The notes under the pieces were generated by a model that was not told where the DNA came from, did not search any database, and saw only the letters and a list, made by a program, of their open reading frames with translations. Source: an uncultured Eubacterium sp. (lineage in GTDB: Bacteria > Bacillota > Clostridia > Oscillospirales > Acutalibacteraceae). Taken from it: DNA of 16,470 nucleotides. The translations under genes and the position numbers were made by a program. Of this stretch, positions 12,724 to 16,470 are shown piece by piece. Each line of letters begins with the position of its first letter. Within the stretch, counting starts at the first letter, position 1. Location: positions 1-16,470 of the forward strand of contig CAJUDJ010000034.1 of the NCBI GenBank assembly GCA_910584985.1, given 5' to 3'.

Positions 12724-14385
12724 ATGAGCGATTATCAGAAATTAGCAGAGCTTTTATTTCCGAATATAACAAAAACACCCGAATATTATGAAGCACTTTA
12801 TCCGCAGCGGGATTTGCCTGAGGGTGCAAAAGTTACAAGGCTTGCGCCGAGCCCGACAGGGTATCTTCATTTTGGAAATCTGTTTTCTGCCATGGTGGCA
12901 TACAAAACAGCCAAAGCAACAAACGGAATATTTTATGTGCGTGTTGAGGACACGGATCAGAAAAGAAAAATTGAAGGTGCAGTTGAAATTATGCTCAGCG
13001 GCCTTGCAGCATATGATGTTATTCCCGATGAGGGCGTTATGACGGACGGAACACAAAAGGGAATCTATGCGCCTTATATTCAGAGCGAACGCACTGAAAT
13101 TTATCAGACCTTTGCCAAATCCCTTGTGCAGCTGGGGTTTGCCTATCCCTGTTTCTGTTCGGCAGAAGAGCTTGATGAAATCAGGGCACAGCAGGAAAAG
13201 GAAGATATTAAGGGCTATTACGGCAGCTATGCAAAATGCAGAAATCTGAGTTTTGATGAAATCAGGGCAAGGATTGATGCAGGTATGCCGTGGACCTTAA
13301 GGCTGAAATCTCCCGGAGATATCAACAGAAAAGTTGTGTTTGATGATATGATTAAGGGCAAAATAGAAATGCCCGAAAATGTGATTGATGTTGTTCTGCT
13401 GAAAGCAAACGGCATACCAACCTACCATTTTGCGCACGCAGTTGACGATCATTTGATGCGAACTACGCATGTTGTGCGCGGCGATGAATGGATTGCCAGT
13501 GTTCCGCTTCATATTCAGCTTTTCCGGCTGCTTGGCTTTAAACCTGTCAAATATGCGCATATTGCACCGATTATGAAAGCAGAAGGCGATGGCAAGCGAA
13601 AGCTTTCCAAGCGAAAGGATCCCGAGGCAGCAGTTTCCTATTATATTCAGGAGGGATTTCCGTCCGAAGCCGTCAATGAATATATGCTTACGATTATGAA
13701 TTCCAATTTTGAGGACTGGCGCAGAGCAAATAAGGATGCCGATTTATCGGAATTTCCGTTTAATCTGAAAAAAATGAGCGTTTCGGGTGCGTTGTTTGAT
13801 ATGGCTAAGCTTACGGATGTTTCCAAAAATGTGATCAGTACAATGACAGCAGAAAAGGTGTTTGCACTTTCAAATGAATGGGCAAAGACTTACTGTCCGC
13901 AGCTTGCAGCACTTTATGCAAAGGATACAGCAAGAGCAACGGCAATTTTAAATATAGATCGTGAAAACAAAAAGCCAAGAAAGGATATTGCAAAGTGGAG
14001 CGATATTCCCGAGTACATCAGCTATATGTATGATGAAACCTTTGCGCCCTGCTATGAGCTTTGCGGAAATGCAACGCCCGGCCTTGCCGCTGATGTGCTT
14101 GAAAGCTATATAGACACTGTCAATCTTGCAGATGACAAGGATACGTGGTTTGCAAGAATCAAGGAACTGTGCGAACCTCTCGGCTGCACAGCAAATGTTA
14201 AGGAATTCAAGCAGAATCCCGATGCTTTCAAAGGGCATGTGGGCGATATTTCAACCGTAATCCGTGTTGCCCTTACAGGCAGAACCAACACGCCCGATTT
14301 ATATTCCATAACCGCACTCTTAGGCGAAGAAACCGTTAAAACAAGGCTTATCGCCGCATTAAAGCATTATAAGGAGGAATTGTAA
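12724..14385 (+). CDS. gltX: Glutamate--tRNA ligase (divergent clostridial type)
   Basis: 553 aa from the ATG at 12724, which has AGGAGAAA (12709-12716) upstream; a longer open frame from 12664 lies in promoter sequence. This class I synthetase charges tRNA(Glu). Motifs: RLAPSPTGYLHFGN (39-52), the HIGH motif in the form HFGN; RVEDTDQKRK; ERTEIY; zinc-site-like YPCFCSAEEL and a later Cys; the tRNA-binding VDDHLMRTTHVVRGDEW; and KLSKR (293-297) for KMSKS. It is longer than the usual 470-500 aa, with about 35 extra N-terminal residues and an unusual anticodon-binding half. With GlnRS encoded next, a discriminating enzyme is expected. The stop overlaps the glnS start (TAATG). Confidence 0.92.
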   Translation: MSDYQKLAELLFPNITKTPEYYEALYPQRDLPEGAKVTRLAPSPTGYLHFGNLFSAMVAYKTAKATNGIFYVRVEDTDQKRKIEGAVEIMLSGLAAYDVIPDEGVMTDGTQKGIYAPYIQSERTEIYQTFAKSLVQLGFAYPCFCSAEELDEIRAQQEKEDIKGYYGSYAKCRNLSFDEIRARIDAGMPWTLRLKSPGDINRKVVFDDMIKGKIEMPENVIDVVLLKANGIPTYHFAHAVDDHLMRTTHVVRGDEWIASVPLHIQLFRLLGFKPVKYAHIAPIMKAEGDGKRKLSKRKDPEAAVSYYIQEGFPSEAVNEYMLTIMNSNFEDWRRANKDADLSEFPFNLKKMSVSGALFDMAKLTDVSKNVISTMTAEKVFALSNEWAKTYCPQLAALYAKDTARATAILNIDRENKKPRKDIAKWSDIPEYISYMYDETFAPCYELCGNATPGLAADVLESYIDTVNLADDKDTWFARIKELCEPLGCTANVKEFKQNPDAFKGHVGDISTVIRVALTGRTNTPDLYSITALLGEETVKTRLIAALKHYKEEL

Positions 14386-16067
14386 TGGCTAAGGAAAATA
14401 CAGCCGAAGAAATAAAAGAATATTCCAATTTTATACATGATTTTATAGATAAGGATTTGGAGGACGGCGTTTATTCCAGAGTGCAGACCCGTTTTCCGCC
14501 TGAACCGAACGGCTATCTTCATATCGGCCATGCAAAGGCAATCTGCATCAATTTCGGTGCAAAGGAAAAATACAACGGTATCTGCAATCTTCGCCTGGAC
14601 GATACCAACCCCACAAAAGAAGACACGGAATATGTGGATGCCATCAAGGAGGATATCAGGTGGCTCGGCTTTGACTGGGACAACCTGTATTTTGCTTCGG
14701 ATTACTTTGATTTCCTTTATGAATGTGCAATCAAGCTTATCAAAAAGGGAAAGGCATTTGTGTGCGAACTTACCCCCGAACAGCAGCGTGAATACCGGGG
14801 CACACTTACCGAACCGGGAAAAGAAAGCCCTTACCGAAACCGTTCTGTTGAAGAAAATCTTGATTTATTCACAAGAATGACAAACGGCGAATTTCCCGAG
14901 GGTTCAAAGGTGCTTCGTGCAAAAATAGATATGGCAAGCCCAAATCTGAATATGCGAGATCCGATTATTTACCGCATTATGTTTGCACATCATCACAGAA
15001 CGGGCGATAAATGGTGTGTTTATCCGATGTATGATTTTGCCCATCCGCTTTCGGATGCGTGCGAAAAGGTTACGCATTCGCTCTGTTCACTTGAATTTGA
15101 AAACCACCGTCCGCTGTATGACTGGGTGGTAAATGAATGTATAGACGGTGAAAAACCAAGGCAGATTGAATTTGCAAGAATGAACTTAAATTACACCTTA
15201 ACCTCGAAGCGCAAATGTCTTCAACTTGTTAAGGACGGTATTGTGGACGGCTGGAACGATCCCAGAATGGCAACCATAAGCGGTATGCGCCGCCGCGGCT
15301 ATACGCCCGAGGCTATCCGTGATTTTTGCGAACGCATAGGTGTTTCCAAGGCTTACAGCGTGATAGACTTTGCCATGCTGGAAAGCTGTGTAAGAAATCA
15401 TCTGAATATGACCTCGCCGCGTGCAATGGCAATTCTTGATCCGCTTAAGGTGGTTATAGACAATTATCCGGACGGAAAAACGGAAGAGGTTGAGGTGGAT
15501 TATCATCCCGATCATCCCGAATACGGCTCACGGAAAATGACCTTTTCAAAGGAGATTTTCATTGAAAGAGATGACTTTATGGTTGAGCCAGTTAAAAAGT
15601 ACTTCCGTCTGTTCCCCGGCAATGAGGTAAGGCTGATTAAAGCATATTTCGTTACCTGCACAGGCTATGATACGGATGAAAACGGAAATGTTACCTGCGT
15701 GCACTGCACATATGACCCCGAAACCTTCGGTGGCGACAGCAAGGACGGCAGAAAGGTTAAGGGTACAATCCACTGGGTGTCCTGCACAGATAATGTTAAG
15801 GCAGAGGTTCGCCTTTATGACAGGCTTTTCAATGTGCCGAATCCAAGCAATGAAGAGGGTGTAAGCTCGTTTGAGGATAATCTTAATCCTGATTCACTGA
15901 AAACGGTTACGGCTTACTGCGAAAAAAGCCTTACCAATGCTAAACCGGGCGATCGCTTCCAGTTTATGAGAAACGGCTATTTCTGTGTGGATACCGATTC
16001 AACGGATGAAAAGCTTGTGTTTAACCGCACAGTTCCGCTGCGCGACAGCTTTAATGCGAAAAAATAA
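14385..16067 (+). CDS. glnS: Glutamine--tRNA ligase
   Basis: 560 aa, typical for bacterial GlnRS. It joins glutamine to tRNA(Gln) with ATP. Visible: RFPPEPNGYLHIGHAK with HIGH at 46-49, LRLDDTNPTKED, the VLRAKIDMASPNLNMRDPIIYR segment, YPMYDFAHPLSD, CSLEFENHRPLYDW, and SKR (274-276), where the KMSKS first position is Thr (LTSKRK) rather than Met. The C-terminal beta-barrels for the anticodon have IHWVSC and the LFNVPNP segment. The ATG at 14385 overlaps the gltX stop by one base and has AAGGAGG eight bases upstream. Most Firmicutes lack GlnRS and use GatCAB, so its presence suggests an acquired gene that clostridial lineages have kept. Confidence 0.96.
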   Translation: MAKENTAEEIKEYSNFIHDFIDKDLEDGVYSRVQTRFPPEPNGYLHIGHAKAICINFGAKEKYNGICNLRLDDTNPTKEDTEYVDAIKEDIRWLGFDWDNLYFASDYFDFLYECAIKLIKKGKAFVCELTPEQQREYRGTLTEPGKESPYRNRSVEENLDLFTRMTNGEFPEGSKVLRAKIDMASPNLNMRDPIIYRIMFAHHHRTGDKWCVYPMYDFAHPLSDACEKVTHSLCSLEFENHRPLYDWVVNECIDGEKPRQIEFARMNLNYTLTSKRKCLQLVKDGIVDGWNDPRMATISGMRRRGYTPEAIRDFCERIGVSKAYSVIDFAMLESCVRNHLNMTSPRAMAILDPLKVVIDNYPDGKTEEVEVDYHPDHPEYGSRKMTFSKEIFIERDDFMVEPVKKYFRLFPGNEVRLIKAYFVTCTGYDTDENGNVTCVHCTYDPETFGGDSKDGRKVKGTIHWVSCTDNVKAEVRLYDRLFNVPNPSNEEGVSSFEDNLNPDSLKTVTAYCEKSLTNAKPGDRFQFMRNGYFCVDTDSTDEKLVFNRTVPLRDSFNAKK

Positions 16068-16093
16068 ACAGATAAATATATTCGAATTGTAAT

Positions 16094-16172
16094 AAATCCT
16101 GTTAAGCTAAAGATGTGTTATATACTGTAAGTTATAATTACATTTTGTATGCTTGCAGGGTTTATTTTTTTT
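16094..16172 (+). terminator. Probable terminator of gltX-glnS
   Basis: AAATCCTG-tt-AAGC (16094-16107) can pair with GCTT-g-CAGGGTTT (16151-16163), followed by ATTTTTTTT. The 43-base loop holds a further small hairpin (TGTAA/TTACA). The long loop makes it less certain than the other terminators here. Confidence 0.5.
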
Positions 16173-16182
16173 GTGTATTTAA

Positions 16183-16194
16183 TACATATATGTA
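16183..16194. promoter_or_regulatory. AT-rich palindrome
   Basis: TACATATATGTA is a perfect 12-bp dyad that contains the same ACATATATGT core as the palindrome at 10437-10446. It could be a second copy of a regulator site or a chance event in AT-rich DNA. Confidence 0.25.
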
Positions 16195-16315
16195 CTATTA
16201 AGTTTTCTTTTATATTGGTTATGTTAATATTATAATTGAAATAATATATTTTATAGAAAATATATTGAAATGGCAATTACTCTATGCGGTCAAAGATATA
16301 GGAATAGAATGGAGA

Positions 16316-16371
16316 AGGTATTTTTTCTATATAAAATGGATTTATGTGTTATTCTTTATATAGAAATACCT
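16316..16371. promoter_or_regulatory. Long hairpin in the leader of the next gene
   Basis: AGGTATT-TCTATATAAA (16316-16335, with three extra T forming a bulge) pairs with TTTATATAGA-AATACCT (16355-16371) over about 17 base pairs around a 19-nt loop. No T run follows, so it is not a simple terminator. It may be an operator, an mRNA leader structure or a small element remnant. Confidence 0.5.
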
Positions 16372-16400
16372 ATATTGTTTAACGATGAGGGGTGATACCG

Positions 16401-16430
16401 ATGTGCTTTGCAGTGAATTGCGGCAGATAA
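16401..16430 (+). CDS. Putative leader peptide MCFAVNCGR
   Basis: Nine codons, ATG 16401 to TAA 16430, with a strong GAGGGGTG (16387-16394) six bases before the start. The gene-like ribosome site with such a short ORF, ahead of another possible start at 16456, suggests an upstream leader ORF that may tune the next gene. It holds two Cys codons. An alternative is that the ribosome site serves the overlapping frame with GTG at 16403 (about 18 codons), whose TGA stop overlaps the 16456 start. Confidence 0.35.
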   Translation: MCFAVNCGR

Positions 16431-16455
16431 ATAAAATTAAAAAAAGGGTGATTTT

Positions 16456-16470
16456 GTGAAAACAAAGGCA
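16456..16470 (+). CDS. Possible start of a next gene (partial, beyond the window)
   Basis: GTG at 16456-16458 followed by AAAACAAAGGCA (residues MKTKA) with AGGGTG (16445-16450) five bases upstream. Only five codons are inside the window, so the product is unknown; the basic start would suit a signal peptide or DNA-binding protein. Confidence 0.35.

Overview
The window looks like chromosomal DNA from a low-to-moderate GC member of the Firmicutes, most likely class Clostridia. The evidence is the hrcA-grpE-dnaK order behind a perfect CIRCE element, purine-rich Shine-Dalgarno sequences, sigma-A type promoters, frequent TTG starts, a DUF4250-like protein, and a clostridial-looking GluRS/GlnRS pair. 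The genus cannot be fixed from sequence alone. Most of the window is housekeeping DNA. I found no CRISPR array, rRNA, tRNA, IS element or prophage.

Layout. 1-1892 (minus): heat-shock operon hrcA-grpE-dnaK, with dnaK cut by the window edge, behind a promoter and CIRCE. 1945-2690 (minus): a secreted CHAP-domain cysteine hydrolase with its own terminator; its upstream region carries two exact matches to the WalR box. 3080-3437 (plus): two overlapping small genes of unknown function, closed by a bidirectional terminator. 3487-4388 (minus): a lone ABC-2 type polysaccharide export permease with a good promoter. 4419-5731 (minus): aroE-aroK of the shikimate pathway, divergent from acpP (plus, 5833-6063), with a perfect 17-bp palindrome between them. 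6079-8885 (plus): glpK (glycerol kinase) and a malic enzyme, closed by a terminator.

9030-11872 is a mirror-like divergent block. On the minus strand is a PAP2 phosphatase followed by a small lipoprotein. On the plus strand is a seven-span membrane protein of unknown family followed by another small lipoprotein. The two promoters lie back to back around a centred palindrome. 11888-12643 (minus): DUF4250-like small protein and a Nudix hydrolase. 12724-16067 (plus): gltX-glnS, joined by a TAATG stop/start overlap. 16068-16470: AT-rich leader region with a probable terminator, a long hairpin, a nine-codon leader ORF and the first codons of a possible next gene.

How the genes may work together: HrcA represses its own operon through CIRCE. 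GlpK and malic enzyme both feed central three-carbon metabolism. The CHAP protein, the permease, PAP2 and the lipoproteins belong to the envelope. The most interesting signals are regulatory: tandem WalR-like boxes before the CHAP gene, a glpK promoter whose start point falls inside a terminator stem, a palindrome exactly midway between two divergent promoters, and the leader region at the right edge. No clearly new multi-gene system is visible.
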